Source: Dolomedes plantarius | Taxonomy: Eukaryota; Arthropoda; Arachnida; Araneae; Dolomedidae | Direction of reading: 5' to 3' | NCBI GenBank assembly: GCA_907164885.2 | Contig: OU015498.1 | Span: forward strand, 126,077,227 to 126,141,226 | DNA: 64,000 bases | Part shown: piece by piece, positions 12,448 to 24,888 of the stretch | How the letters are laid out: every line of letters starts with the position of its first letter | Position numbering within the stretch: position 1 is the first letter of the stretch | Position numbers and translations under genes: made by a program | The notes under the pieces: generated by a model | The model's input: only the letters and a program-made list of their open reading frames with translations | The model's database searches: none | Told to the model about the DNA's origin: nothing

Positions 12448-15314
12448 TGACTTTTATTTCAGTTCAGAAAGCTGGTAAATAAATAATCATAGAGGACGCA
12501 TATTACGCATTGCAAACAAAAACACCTGAGTCGAAGTACTTAGAGATGATCAGATAGGTGGCCCATTTTATATCACGCAATTGTTTTCTTTAAAGTAATT
12601 CGCAATAAATTTAGAATTCGTACACCGAAAACCACTCAATAAAAAATCCTTGAAGAAATTTAACTTCCAGCATATATCAAAACAAATGACTTCAAAACTT
12701 CAAGAATTTACGGAAGGAAATAAATGAACCCTGAACAAGTCTTGTTTGTATGACATTATTACGCTTCGCAGATATAACTTTTTAGTGGATTTAGAGGTAA
12801 TTGCACGTATTAACAGAATTTAAATTCTAAAACTTTGGAGAACTTTGTAAACTTGGCAGCCCAGTATTTATTAATTAAATTATTCCCATGAATTTCCTCA
12901 TAGTACATCCTACGTTTATTTCTGAAGCCGAGTAAATGGAACATTTATGAGCTTCAATATGCAAAGTCATTTATTTAATGACACTCGAACAGTTAATGAG
13001 GATGTAGAAAGTAATAATTTCCCCTGATGGAAGTGTTTTGAATGTGTTATTGAATTCAAATTAAATTCCTCTTTATTGAGTAGGTAATTACCAACAGAAA
13101 GTACCTAAAACAAATGTTGCGAATAAGTTCTTCCGTGTTGTAAATGTCAATTACTTACGAATTTACAATTTTTTAAAAAATAGCTTAAATATCTTCCTTA
13201 ATTTAGATATCGGACGTTGACTTATTGTCCATACAAAAACAAGGGTAAATCATGCGACAAAGTAAAATTTTATAAAGGTAAAAATTTAGTTATTTCCTGT
13301 TTTAGTTAGAGTTTGAAGCTTTATGTCTCTCTAATTACCCTCACAAAGCCGTCTACAACGTACACTTTTATTGACTTACAAGGATTCTGGACAAAATATA
13401 TCAAACAGAAGAACTAAAAATTAAATAAATAGCACAAATCTCACATCTTCCTACGAGTACAAAGCATGATAAAAGTTTTCATGCTATACTGTCAGTGTCT
13501 ACTTTGCTGTACATTTCTAAATTACTTCTATTTATATTGGAATGGAATATTTCATGATTTATCTTTTTCAAAGGATATATTTCAAATTTTATGCAAAATA
13601 TCACAAAAAAATTTTGCAAGACGTGTTATTGTTCCACTTGCAATGAAATGTTTTTAAAATCCTTAACTTTTTTTTCCCATACAAAATTCGGAAATATTTA
13701 ATTCGCAAATAGACCTCAGATACATTAATTTTTTTTTAAAATCTTGAGTACTTTAAAACAAAAATTTTAAATCTTTAAGGTATTTTTTTACACTAATTTA
13801 AAACATATGTTTATACTAAACAATATATTTACACTAAAACATATTACGAAACAATATCTTTATACTAAAACATATTTGATAAAAAAAGCATTATTTAAAA
13901 AACAAAATTTTCAGTTCTGAACCCCTTAAAATATTTCCCTAAACCAATGACTGTATAGTTGATCTGTATAGTTGTGTTTTAGGCGTCCTAATATAAGTAT
14001 TAAAAAAATATTGTAATTCACAGCAGATGGTCTATATATACTAAAATTAAGGTACATTATAAATGCCGCATTTCTTCAGATGATTTACCAAAATGTCGAC
14101 TCTTTGCTACTGAATAACGCATTTGTTGGAAAGTATACAAATGCTTTGAACAAACATAAAAATAAAATTTAGTAAAAATTTATGTTCTTACTTGTTCTCT
14201 AAAACAGGCTTTTCCAACATGCGGCCCACCGAACAAATGCGGTCCTGGACAGCTAGTATTCCGCCCAAGATCCTAAATATTATAAGACCAATCTTCTCAC
14301 ATAAAAATACCCATACTTCACAATTGTAATGTCATTTTCTTTTAAATTAAGATTATTTTTAAAGAGAGTATGTCCTTAATGAATATTGTGAATGCAATGG
14401 GTGAACGTTGAAAACATCCCTAATTGCATCTTAACCACTTGAAGAATCGGAACCAGTTCCCTCGAATCAGACATTAATGCTTAATTTTTACAAAAACAAG
14501 ATAAAATATCCCATTAATTTTATTTTTGTGTAGCCTTAACTTTTTTAAGGATATAATAAGAGATTAAAAAAATTAAAGAGATATTTCTTATTTATGTACA
14601 TTATGTGTATTATATATTTTAAAAGCGGACCAAGGCAATTCCTCTTCTCTGATTGTGGCCAAAAAAAGGCAAAAGGTTGGACACCCATGCTCTAAAATAT
14701 TCTTGTACTGTGCCTCACCCAATTTATTTAAGAAGAAAGAACAAATGAATATTCTGAATCGAAGAACGTCACTGAATTTCCTTTGTAATAATACTTTTTA
14801 AATTTTTTTTTAGCGTGAATCAAATGCAAGTAATAAATAAATTACGTCAAAATTCCAGGAAGTAACAACAATAAATTGCCGTATGAGAATAGAAGTTATG
14901 TGCCCGAAGCTAAATCTCAAAAATAAAAACGTCTGACGAAAATGTATGAAAATTTTTACTGTTGTTTTGGTATATAAATATTTATTCCTATGCAGATATT
15001 ATGAAATCAGGAAATTTATTGTTAGGCATTTCTATTATGTTTCTGCATTTATTCTTTTTGGGGACAGTGATATAATTTATAACGGATGTCTGCCAGAATC
15101 AAGTTTCAAATCCTCCTCTCCAAAGATTGAGTCGTCTCAGTTAATTATCAAAGGAACTCTCATTTCTCCCTTTTTCCTTTTTAGATACAGGATATCAGCC
15201 TTATACATTTTATTCTATTTGTTCAATTCATTTCATTCAATTTGTTATTTTAAAAAATTTTGAAAATTTTTCTCTATGATTATTTAGTTTCCAGCTTTCT
15301 GAACTGAAATAAAA

Positions 15315-15318
<4 letters not shown>
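12448..15318. mobile_element. 2.9-kb element with TIRs, no transposase
   Basis: Left end (from 12448) reads t-g-acttttatttcagttcag then aaagctgg, continuing to taaataatcatagag. The reverse complement of 15270-15318 gives the same sequence with a handful of differences, so TIRs are about 45 bp. Both ends abut (TA)n, consistent with a TA target site. The interior has only short frames (63 and 105 aa, low complexity), so the element is non-autonomous or a chance pair of MITEs. Its superfamily is not established; TA targeting suggests Tc1/mariner. Confidence 0.7.
14205..14689. mobile_element. hAT-type MITE with perfect 8-bp TSD
   Basis: Left end CAGGCTTTTCCAACATGCGG and reverse complement of the right end CATGGGTGTCCAACCTTTTG are hAT-style TIRs. 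The 8 bases CTCTAAAA occur immediately outside both ends (14197-14204 and 14690-14697). Length 485 bp, no coding capacity. It is nested inside the 12448-15318 element and therefore younger than it. Confidence 0.88.
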
Positions 15319-15392
<74 letters not shown>

Positions 15393-15413
15393 TATATATA
15401 TATATATATATAG

Positions 15414-15492
<79 letters not shown>
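15319..15492. repeat. (TA)n tract with interspersed gtga/gtta motifs
   Basis: About 174 bp of TA repeats broken at intervals by tagtgata or tagttata. The recurring agtgata equals the end of the adjacent TIR, so fragments of the element end may have been copied into the array. Confidence 0.93.
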
Positions 15493-15496
<4 letters not shown>

Positions 15497-16262
15497 TCTA
15501 ATAATATTTAAAATGACCGATTTATTTACATGATGAGTGAGTCGATGAAAATTACAGGAGCGATGGTCTCTAATGCTGTGAGGATATACAAGTCAGCTAC
15601 CACACCTCAGTTTATATTAGATGTCTAACTGCACTCAGGCACTAAAGTTCTTAAGATCGTGCACGGGAACGCAGGATGCGTTACGATCACCTGCGAGAAT
15701 TGAAGTCCACAGAAACTCAACAATTGTCCAAATCCTTCTGGGATCTTAAAACAAGCTAGGTCAACAGGAAGTCAATAAAACTCTTCGCCTATCACAAGAA
15801 CTTATCGAGAATTTAAATTACAGGCTGCGAGGCCTGAGTAGCACCTCTTAGCTTGAGATCCTAAACTCAGTCTTCAATATACTTCTGCCCGAAGTATGTC
15901 GACGAGGTGTCGAACGATTCTTCTCCGAATCGAAAATAAACACTTTGCCTCACCGAGGACTTGAAACGCAGTCACGGCTGCAAATTGCCGGAGTATCAAG
16001 TTTCAGCGTGAGAACTCAGAGCTAACTGAACTTTTTTAACTGTCGTAAAAACTCACTTTAAATTTTGGCGCTGGTATCGCTCTAAATTTTAAAGGGCTCT
16101 AATTGGCACCTTTTAAAAGTAACCTCATTTCTCTGAATTTGATTGGTCTAGCGTCAACAGCTGTTTGGATCAGCCCTCAGGTTCACTGTTGCTTTTTCCT
16201 TGAACGTGCATGAAAAGAAGGGGGTCTTGTTCTTAAGATTGTGAAAATCAATGGATTCTTCA
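15493..16262. other. GC-moderate unassigned segment
   Basis: Distinctly less AT-rich than its surroundings, with no frame above 60 codons. It lies between two microsatellites. It may be a non-coding part of a retroelement or UTR, but nothing identifies it. Confidence 0.4.
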
Positions 16263-16324
16263 CAATATATGTACACACACACACACATATATAGTATATA
16301 TATATATATATCTATATCTATCTA

Positions 16325-16400
<76 letters not shown>

Positions 16401-16403
16401 TAG

Positions 16404-16448
<45 letters not shown>

Positions 16449-16480
16449 AATATATATATATCTATATATATATATATATA
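16263..16480. repeat. compound (CA)n/(TA)n/(TATC)n microsatellite
   Basis: About 218 bp mixing acacac, tatata and tatc motifs up to the left TIR of the next transposon. Confidence 0.95.
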
Positions 16481-17883
16481 CACTGCTGGCCACTGTAAAT
16501 GCAACACCCTGAAGGAAACATGCAAATAACATGAAATTTACAACATGCATTAGCGGAGGTGAGATATGCAAATGATTAGAATTTCAGCGCAGATGCACAT
16601 CATGCGCCCCTGTGGCGCCACTTCAAAGCGCTATTTAAGGCTTGGAGATTTCGACAATTTCAAGTTCGGCAATTGTGTTTTTCTTGTGGTTTTTTTTAAA
16701 AAAACGATCAATTATGCCTCGTCGAAAACAGCAATCATCTTTTGATCAAGTATCCGAGTTCGACAGAGGAAGGATAGTGGCCTACCGAGAGTGTGGATTA
16801 TCTTTCAGGGAAATCGGTAGTCGTGTTGGACGAAACCAAACAACTGTAATGCGGATATGTGATCGTTGGTTGCAGGAGGGTACGACGGACGGCGTGTTCG
16901 ATCGCATCCACCTCAGCGCACCACTTCACGTGATGACAGGCAAATTGTGCGCATGGCAGTGACAGATCGCTCAGTCACATCACGAACCATAACACAGCCC
17001 ATGCAGTCTGTAACGCATCATCCATTGTCTGCGTGTACAATTCGACGCCGTTTACATCAGAGTGGTCTGTCTGCAAGACGTCTATTGCCTTGTCTACCCT
17101 TGACGCAGAACCACAGACGTCTCCGCCAATGGTGCGATGACAGAAGGATGTGGACGGCAGAATGGAATGAAATTGTCTTTACTGACGAGTCACGCTTCTG
17201 TCTGCAACACCACGATGGTCGCATTCGAGTCTGGAGACACCGTGAAGAGAGGATGCTGAACAGCTGCGTTATGCACCACCACACTGGTCCTGCACCGGGT
17301 ATTATGGTATGGGGCGGTATTGGATATCACTCTAGCACACCTCTAGTACGCATTGCCTGTACTTTAAACAGCCAGCGCTACATCTCCGAGGTGTTGGAGC
17401 CAGTTGTCCTTCCTTACCTTCAGGGCTTGCCCACAGCCATATTTCAACAGGATAATGCGCGACCACACGTGGCACGCATTGTCCAACGGTTCTTCGTCAA
17501 TCGCCAGATTGAATTGCTTCCCTGGCCGCTTCGCTCTCCGGATCTTTCGCCGATAGAAAACATGTGGTCCATGGTTGATCTACGATTGACCCAGATTCCA
17601 TCCCCAGCTGCCACAGCAGATCAAATTTGGCAAGGTGTGGAAGCTGCTTGGTCTGTTGTACCCCAAGAACTCATCCAAAGTGTCTTTGAATCAATGCCGA
17701 GGCGTGTGGCAGCGGTGATCTCCAACAATGGCGGCTACTCTGGCTACTGATTTTGGCAGGAACCACACTTCACAGAAGTCTATAAATTTAATCATTTGAT
17801 ACTTGGTCAACATGTTATCTACAAAATAAATTTTGTTGTGATATCTCTTGTCTTTCTTGGTGTTGCAATTTGGGTGGCCAGCA

Positions 17884-17886
<3 letters not shown>
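16481..17886 (+). mobile_element. Tc1-like transposon, DD34E, copy 1 (full length)
   Basis: Left end CACTGCTGGCCACTGTAAAT and reverse complement of the right end CACTGCTGGCCACCCAAATT are TIRs; TA borders both ends. Length 1406 bp. A second copy lies at 29900-31310 in the opposite orientation, sharing TIRs and coding sequence. Both ends lie in TA-rich microsatellites. Confidence 0.95.
16714..17750 (+). pseudogene. Tc1-like DD34E transposase with one frameshift
   Basis: The frame starts MPRRKQQSSFDQVSEFDRGR (helix-turn-helix region) and is broken near base 16890, where the opposite-strand copy at 30.9 kb has one extra C. Downstream of the break the frame is open to the family C-terminus NNGGYSGY and stop at 17750. 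The catalytic triad is intact in the second part: FTDESRF, QQDNARPH and SPDLSPIENMW, with 34 residues between the second D and the E. Length without the break would be about 345 aa, usual for Tc1. Inactive as it stands, but only by that one base. Confidence 0.92.
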
Positions 17887-17959
<73 letters not shown>

Positions 17960-17971
17960 GTATATATATAT
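17887..17971. repeat. (TA)n microsatellite
   Basis: About 85 bp of TA repeats with one tacgta interruption, directly after the TIR. Confidence 0.97.
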
Positions 17972-18239
17972 GAAATAAATTTCAAACCTCTTTTTACTAT
18001 TTAACACACCCTTTCCAAATTCTTCATCCTAACGTAACATAATACCGTCCCTTAACCTTGGATTGCAACCTATATTCAACCAATATCAATCTATTAGTTT
18101 TTCCCCTAAAGCCACGGGCGGAGCATTACATAATAGTTATATAAGATCGAACCGGGTCGAACGCCAACGACAGAAGGGCAATCACGCTATATGCATATGA
18201 GATGCGCAGCTGGGAGAGTTTAAAAACATGATTGTTCGT
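17972..18239. other. unassigned spacer
   Basis: No gene or repeat recognised; contains gatcgaaccgggtcgaac, too short to classify. Confidence 0.4.
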
Positions 18240-19302
18240 GCCATAGTGTTATTCAAAAAATTCTGTCGACTTTCTACCGTCGCGGAGTGTCAGGTCGACC
18301 CAGGAATACAAATGCGCGCTAAGATCGCGCAATCATAGGAGCAGCCACGTCCGCACCAACAACGTCGTTAGAAACGGTTCGATGCCATTTCCCACCCTCC
18401 AGACATCCGGTGGTATCAAGGGAAACCATTCGGAGACGACTGGCCGACGCAGGTATAAGGAGCCGACGTCCGTTAAAACGCCTAACACTGACCCCACATC
18501 ATAGGAAATGTCGACTGGATTTTTGCCGACCTCGGGCAAGCGGGAGTGTGACCGATTGGAGGCGTGTCATCTTCAGCGAGGAATCCCGATTCAGTCTCAA
18601 TTCTGATGACCAGCGCAGACGCGTTTGGAGGCGGCCAGGCCACCGGTCCGATCCGGCATTTGTTGTCGAGAGGCATACGGCGATTACACAAGGTGTGACA
18701 GTGTGAGGAGCGATTTGTTGGGACACACGATCACCTCTAGTCGTCCTTCAACGCACTTTGACGGCACGCAGTTAAGTGGACGAGATTTGTAACGCCAGTT
18801 GTACTGCCTATGCTATAAAGTCACCCAGGTGCCATTTATCAGCAAGACAACGCTCATCCACATACTCTCCCAACTATGTCTTCAACTGCGACTCTCCCAA
18901 CTATGTCTTCAAGGATATGACGTACTCCCATGGCCTGCCAGGTCACCTGACCCCTCTCCAATAGAGCACGTCAGTTACGTCCTTGGAAGGCAACTACAGC
19001 CGTCCCGGAATACTGGTGAATTAACTGCCCAGTTGCAAAGATTATGGCATGATCTTCCGCAGGAGGTCAGGTGACCTCACTGACTCGATGCCACGCCGTT
19101 TTTCGTCTTGTATAGCTGCCAGTGGTGGATTTACTACTTACTGATTTGTAACCTTTTTCATGCCATATCTTCTTAATAAAACGGTCTGTACTTCTAAATT
19201 TGTAATCATTTGCTTATCTCCTCATACACTTCATACATGTTAAGTTTCTTGATTGTAGCTCGTTTCCTTTTGGGTGCATATATTTTTTGTGACAGAGTGT
19301 AT
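18240..19302 (+). mobile_element. old Tc1-like element relic
   Basis: Multi-frame remnants of a Tc1 transposase occupy most of the stretch. Downstream lies a plausible right terminus (gggtgcatatattttttgtg then acagagtgta near 19300). I could not find a matching left TIR, so the 5' end is lost or too decayed. Clearly older than the neighbouring DD34E copies. Confidence 0.75.
18300..19145 (+). pseudogene. decayed Tc1-like transposase
   Basis: Pieces in several frames: RETIRRRLADAGIRSRRPLK (second helix-turn-helix part), LDFCR, WRRVIFSEESRFSLNSDDQR (first catalytic region, with E where the family has D), RRVWRRPGHRSDPAFVVERH, TQGVTV then a stop where the family has W, and near the end WPARSPDPSPIEHV (catalytic E region). 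In the D2-E spacer a 27-bp unit (actctcccaactatg..., 18864 and 18891) is duplicated exactly in frame. At least one catalytic substitution, one nonsense change and several frameshifts show it is dead. Confidence 0.85.
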
Positions 19303-20337
19303 GTTAATACGAGTGACGCTGTCGGATTCTATGTGAACAGGACGTAAGATGACAGTCCTCCGGAACCGGGATTCATATCTAGATGTCGAAGAGAGTGTTC
19401 TACAAACAGATATATACCGGCAATGTAAGGAACTCAAGTTCTTTTAATTTCATTCTTTTACCATGCTATTATTCACTTGCTTTCTCGTTTGTTCGTGTGT
19501 TTGTCCCTTACAAATCTTGCAATCGATTTTTAACTAAATTCCCGACTAGCTAGACATTTGAAACTTTTAGAATAGCTCAGACCACGATGACAATGCATTA
19601 TTTTAATACTTTTAGCTATCTTTAAGCAGATTTTAAATTCATTTTCTGTTAATTTCGTTTTGTAGACTGGTGGAGCCATCTATCGCCCCGGGACGGGAAC
19701 GACAAGTTAAACGCAAGTTAACTTCCAATTAATATCATTTTCTTTCAAGTTGATGGGATAATTCATAAAAAAAATTTTTAAAAAGAATTTGTTAATACAT
19801 AGATTTGTCAAATTTATATGATTCAACAGAAAATTTAAAATCAGGGTATATAAAAAGTTCTTTTTACCTTGTAATTTTCATGATTTCAAATTGTGTATCC
19901 TTTTAAAATTAAACTCTTCTTTAAAAGATATACCAAGAGTATTTCCACTTTACAATTATTTATTTTTTATTATCATTTGATGTCATATTATAATTCATAA
20001 CTAATCTCGAAAGTATGTTTAATAACAAAAGAAATAAGAAAAAAATTATATAAAGAAATCCGAGAGAGAAATAAAAATTATTTATTGCATATTTATGCTT
20101 CAAATATGAAGAGAACTTTCGAAAAGAAGTTTTATTTGTAGAACGATTGACAGCTTAAAGGAAAATTCAACGCTCTCTTTGCCATATGGTCGGAAACAGA
20201 TTTTTCACAAAAAATACTACTTAGAATAAAGTACTGTGTACGGAAGAAGGGACTGTCATATTTCAAAGCGTAATGAAAAACGAATGAAACAATTTACGGA
20301 AAAAAAGGATTTATATTTAGAAAAAAAGACTTATAAT
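19303..20337. other. AT-rich sequence, no gene seen
   Basis: Only a short minus-strand chance frame; no element termini found. Confidence 0.5.
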
Positions 20338-20745
20338 GTAGTTTTTTCCACGTGGTTTTGAAAATAACATCACTCAGGTGTCACCAGTTATTTGCGATGC
20401 ACTGCCGAAGCCGTTCTCTAAATTTTTCCATCACTCTTGTTGGTTATGTCTGTAACTTTCTCATGAATAGCTGACTTACGGACTTGTTTCTCGATTTTGG
20501 TGGTCATTTTAATGTTCTTCTAATGTTCAGAGTATGACCTCTTATTTTCCTTGGTAAAACAGTCCCACTTGCTCACACGTTGGAAAATCATCGCATGATT
20601 GTATTGCGATAAGGAATTGCATCAGTTGCGTAGAGCCCAATGCGTGTCCTAAAAGCCGTCTGTGTTGCAGTTACAGAATCGTTCTTTTTAATCTGCGTCT
20701 CGATAACGAAACCGTGATTTTCACTGTACCAACTCATGGTGTCTA
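20338..20745 (-). pseudogene. internally deleted mariner-type transposase relic
   Basis: On the minus strand the frame starts MSWYSENHGFVIETQIKKND, then VTATQTAFRTRIGLYATDAI and NTIMR, an N-terminal helix-turn-helix seen in a widespread group of arthropod mariner-like relics. After several stops it ends with VMEKFRERLRQCIANN and HLSDVIFKT, which resembles the C-terminus of the same group. The whole DDE core between them is missing. Identification is from remembered family sequence. Confidence 0.6.
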
Positions 20746-22449
20746 CCGACAACTAGAAAATCAACCCGATTCGTTGCCACCGCCCTCGCCACGCTACCCC
20801 CTTGCACTCCATTACCATTGATTTTCAGAAATGTGGGAGTCCATTTTGCCGCACCCTGAATCTTGAGATTAAGAATTAAATGATAAACCGCGGTTTAAAA
20901 TAAATAAATAATTTTCTCCAACAAGATTGCACCTTTTAAATAATTATGACTGATAGTTTAGATTTTTATTTGTTCAGGGAAAAAATGAAATAAGAGAAAG
21001 AATAGAATGTATACATTTAACAAACATGATGGACCCCCCGCTTTTCACTTTACTACCCTGTGATGTAGGGTACTAAAGAGAAAAATGTATAGCAAGCTAG
21101 TATAGTTTATTTCATTTACTCAAATAATGTGAATCAGAAAATTATTTCAGGAGTCTTAGGTCACGGGACTCAATGGTTGTAGCGATTTACACAATTTTGC
21201 TGAAGCGACAATTTTGCAAAACGTACTGTGAAATATTCTTGCATTTTGATACTTTAATAAACGGATTAGTAACATAATTCATAAAATATCACGAACAATT
21301 TACACTTTTTAAAAATTTGTAATTATTTAATAAATGTCTACTGAAATATATTTATTGATTATCCTTAGAGATAAATTGTAGTGGAACATATAAAAACATA
21401 ATCGTAAATTTTGAGTGCAATAAACTGCAGTGCGTCAATTATTTTTAAGATGGTAGAGTGGTAGATTTTTTTTTTTTTTGGGGGGGGGGATTTTTTTTCG
21501 ATATTTAAATTAACAAGTCTTGTAACTTGCAAGAATTTTTAAACCCTTCCTGTACGTATTCAATGATTCTCTAACGTGTGAACCGTTACGCTAATAAGAT
21601 GCGAACTATCTATTTCTAAGTATGCGATGTGTCTATTTTTAAATATTGCTTTATTTCTCCACGGGGGGCAACAATGGTCACCTATAAATGGCGCTTTTAT
21701 AGAAATGTTGTATCTTGAAGGAATGATGTCAGGTTGCAATACCTGCCAATAGTCGCTGCCAATAGAAATGTTTTGATGTAGTATGTTATTTTTGACGAAT
21801 CGACTGGAAACGACGCCCAACAGACCTGACACTAGCACTGGAAAGGTAAGGAACTTTTATCTTGGACTGGTCAAAAAGCGAAGTGGTTAAGAATTATATG
21901 TTTTTATCTATTTCAAAGTATTTACGCAAGGCGCAGTCTGTAAGTTAAAAAAAATTAATTCGTCCATAAAATTAAAAAAAAATCGTCTTTGATTAGAATC
22001 CATTGTGCTTTAGAAGTATAGATAGATCTTGCTGATTTGTGTTTAATATGTGATAACATATTTTATTGAGTGTAGGTTCAATTGAGTCTTTTTAAAGATA
22101 TAATGTGAGTTACTTTTTTAAGATTTCTTGTTATAAACAAAGTGCTAGATTAATTGGGCAACTTATACACAAAATGAAGGAAGAAGTCAAAGAACGTATC
22201 GTTAAATGTTAATTTGGTAGAACTCATCAAGCTGTTGTAGTTATCCTCTTTAATCACTTTTTAGGAAAAATCTTCAGCTCATAAACACATTTCACGTTTA
22301 TTTATATCATCCCATCGTGTATAGATACTTTTGTCATTAATTAATTGTTGAATTTATCACACTCTTATAAACTGTACATTTTAGAATCCTGAAGGCTTTT
22401 ACATCCAACATATTTACAAACAGTAGCACTCTATGTATTTTGTGTATAC
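20746..22449. other. AT-rich sequence, no clear gene
   Basis: Contains a T15 run followed by G10 (about 21468-21489) and an imperfect hairpin ctttactaccct/agggtactaaag (about 21046-21076). A minus-strand orphan ORF at 21560-21838 is listed separately. Confidence 0.45.
21560..21838 (-). other. orphan ORF of 92 aa
   Basis: Begins MLVSGLLGVVSSRFVKNN and contains CCPPWRNKAIFKN. Its composition is protein-like and less AT-biased than the flanks. The hydrophobic start could be a weak signal peptide but no clear cleavage site is visible. No family recognised; may be an exon or part of a decayed element. Confidence 0.25.
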
Positions 22450-23215
22450 TAGCTGAAAACCCGTACTTCACTACGGAGTACATTCAAATTAAGTACAACG
22501 GTCAATGTGTGCAATTAATGTCAAAATATGTATGTATATATATATTAATAAATACAATAATCAATGTATGCAATTGATGTAAAAATAACGAAAAAGTATA
22601 TTTATAAAATATTGTAACGGATATTTTTATAGACACAACAATGTAGAAGAAAATATTTGAATTAAATCTAATAGAACATACTAAAGAATATAGTACAGCT
22701 TATATAGTACTGTTTGAGGAACACTTCTTTTACTGTATGTTAATAATTTTTTGGATAATGTCCAGTCGTCTGCCACATTAGCAAGAATTTTTTTTTTGTC
22801 TATTTCGTTGTTATGCACGTGACGCACAATTAGAAGAAAAGATACCACGTGATCAGCATTTAATAAATTAAATTCTAAAATTTATTCTTTAAAAATTCAC
22901 CAAATATCAGAAAATAGAGGTAAAGATTCGGAAAAGATTTCATTTTAAAGAATTTTTATGATCTTTCTCGTAATATAATGTTATAACCCTCAGATTATTA
23001 TTTTAAATGCAAACTTAAAAAAAGTTACAAAAACAGCTTAAAAATTTAATTTATAAAATTCTAAGAATTTTTAAAAATCTTTCTTAGTGCATGCCTACGC
23101 TATAAGAAGAATCGCCATGCAAAATTTCAGCCCTTTACGTCCAGCGGCTTGGTCTGTACGTTATATGTCAGTCAGTCAGTCAGTCAGTTTCGGATCTGTT
23201 TTATATGTACAGATG
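22450..23215. repeat. dispersed repeat relic with GTCA tandem tail
   Basis: Starts ctagctgaaaacccgtactt and ends with atgcaaaatttcagcccttt, gtccagcggcttggtctgta and five tandem gtca units (about 23169-23188). This opening and ending are a familiar arthropod repeat pattern, recalled not searched. Related endings occur near 25375-25445 and 26480-26570. Confidence 0.55.
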
Positions 23216-23834
23216 ACTAAATGAAAATTAGAATAGGAAAAACAAAACTCTTACTGGAATTTTTATTCTACCCATATGAAAATATTTTCTTATTTTAAAT
23301 GAATCACGTTTTATGCATATTTTATATTTGATCGTATTATGTTTAAAAAAACATAAAAAATGTGTTAAAAATTATATGATTCTTTATACAAAATGAGATT
23401 GAAAACTGTTTGGAATATATATAAAATGTGAAAGGTTGCATGTAAAGTGATTTTGATTGCGAAAATTGAGAAGAAAGTTAGAGAGATATATTGCAAAAAA
23501 AATTCTGCGCTTTTTATAACGTCTGAATTTAAAAAAATTCACGTAAGATAAAATAAGAATATTTTATGTTACGATCATGATTAATGTTTCATTCATTTAT
23601 ATATGACTGAGTTCGTGCGTGGGAATATAATTCGGAATAGTAAATCATACCATGGTATAAATTGCATTTCTTATTTTTAAAATTGAAGAGAATGTTTATT
23701 TATACTTCAATGTCTCATATAATACAAATTGATTTTCCAATATGAAATTTTCTTTATGCATATCGAAATGCAGTTAATATACAAAAAAAACATTTTCAAT
23801 TATTTGTCTGTGTAAAAAAGAAAATTTTTTGTGC
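23216..23834. other. AT-rich sequence, nothing recognised
   Basis: No frames, repeats or RNA signals of note. Confidence 0.5.
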
Positions 23835-24572
23835 AGGCGTTCCCACCCTGTGGGGCGCTACTTCCCAAAGAGATCGCGAAATGTTTTGTAGGAGTTTGGG
23901 TCACCACGGTTTTGTTCAATTAAAATAACTTTTTAACGAATTTCACAAAAAATATGTGTAGGTTTTTATTAACTAACTGTAGAACGGTGAAACTGTAGAA
24001 CGGTGATTTTATTATAGAAAAAAGTCTGACTGAAAGCACAAACTCAGTTCGTTGGCAATTTACCGACTTTATTCGATGGTAAATGAAAGTCACGTTTACT
24101 TACTATGTACAATATACTAATTCTAAACGCCAGTTTCTCTATCATCAGTCTGTGCTGTCACTTTCGGCATTACTGTAGTTTCCCCAGCGGGATAAAACAA
24201 TTATATTGAGATAAGGGTTATCCCATTTTTATTATTATATAGTTCTGAATACATGGCGGTAGGAACATTATTTTTCATAAGGTTCTGCTCAGTTCTATTC
24301 TGTTCTGTTCTTGCTTTTAGAAACTTCGGACTGAGGCATGAATATTTCTTAAAGCTCTCCATTACATACAAATTTCATTTTTTGTTGAATTAAACATTTA
24401 GTTGGAATTAAATTTGAAAACTGAATTTAAGTGTTTTCTTTTTATGTCTTTAAGGCCATTTTTAAACAAAATATGCAGGATGAGAGAAGCTGAGGGGGAG
24501 GGGGGCACGATGGGTGAAAACCATTGGAGAGAGGGGGTGGGGTCACGAATTGAAAAAGTTTGGTAAACACTG
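23835..24572. mobile_element. possible hAT-like non-autonomous element
   Basis: Left end CAGGCGTTCCCACCCTGTGG; reverse complement of the right end CAGTGTTTACCAAACTTTTT. Both have the CAGNGTT start of hAT TIRs, but I see no 8-bp TSD. Inside, ctgtagaacggtgaaa is tandemly doubled at about 23987. No coding capacity. Confidence 0.4.
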
Positions 24573-24691
24573 CTTTAGAGCTTTTAAGGTTCTTTCTCAA
24601 TTTGATAGAAAATTAATATGAATTAGTCTAACCTGGTTCTGCATCCTCGGATTCACTGCGTTTTTCTAATAACTCTGGCTCTAGGACGGAT

Positions 24692-24888
24692 AAGAGCACG
24701 TTAAATTCGCAGGGCGGAAAGTCCATCTATGAAGTCAGAGAGGGAGGGGAGAGCGTACTATCCCCCCAGATTCCAACCCTGGGGTTGCTCGAACAAAATT
24801 GTGGTGGCACCTGGCTGAATCGGACTCTCACACTTGCGATGAAACCACCCCCTCAGCCCGCTAGCCTATATGGACCTAGTCTGGTATA
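24692..24888 (+). repeat. SINE-like dispersed repeat copy
   Basis: From cggaaagtccatctatgaag to gctagcctatatggacctag it aligns with 11790-11975, with conserved blocks ggtggcacctg, gaatcggactctc and tagcctatatggacct. Its reverse complement shares the aggtccatataggctagc start of the 54.1-kb copy and includes ggttggaatct, a degraded B box. No tRNA head is preserved on the left. Confidence 0.65.
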
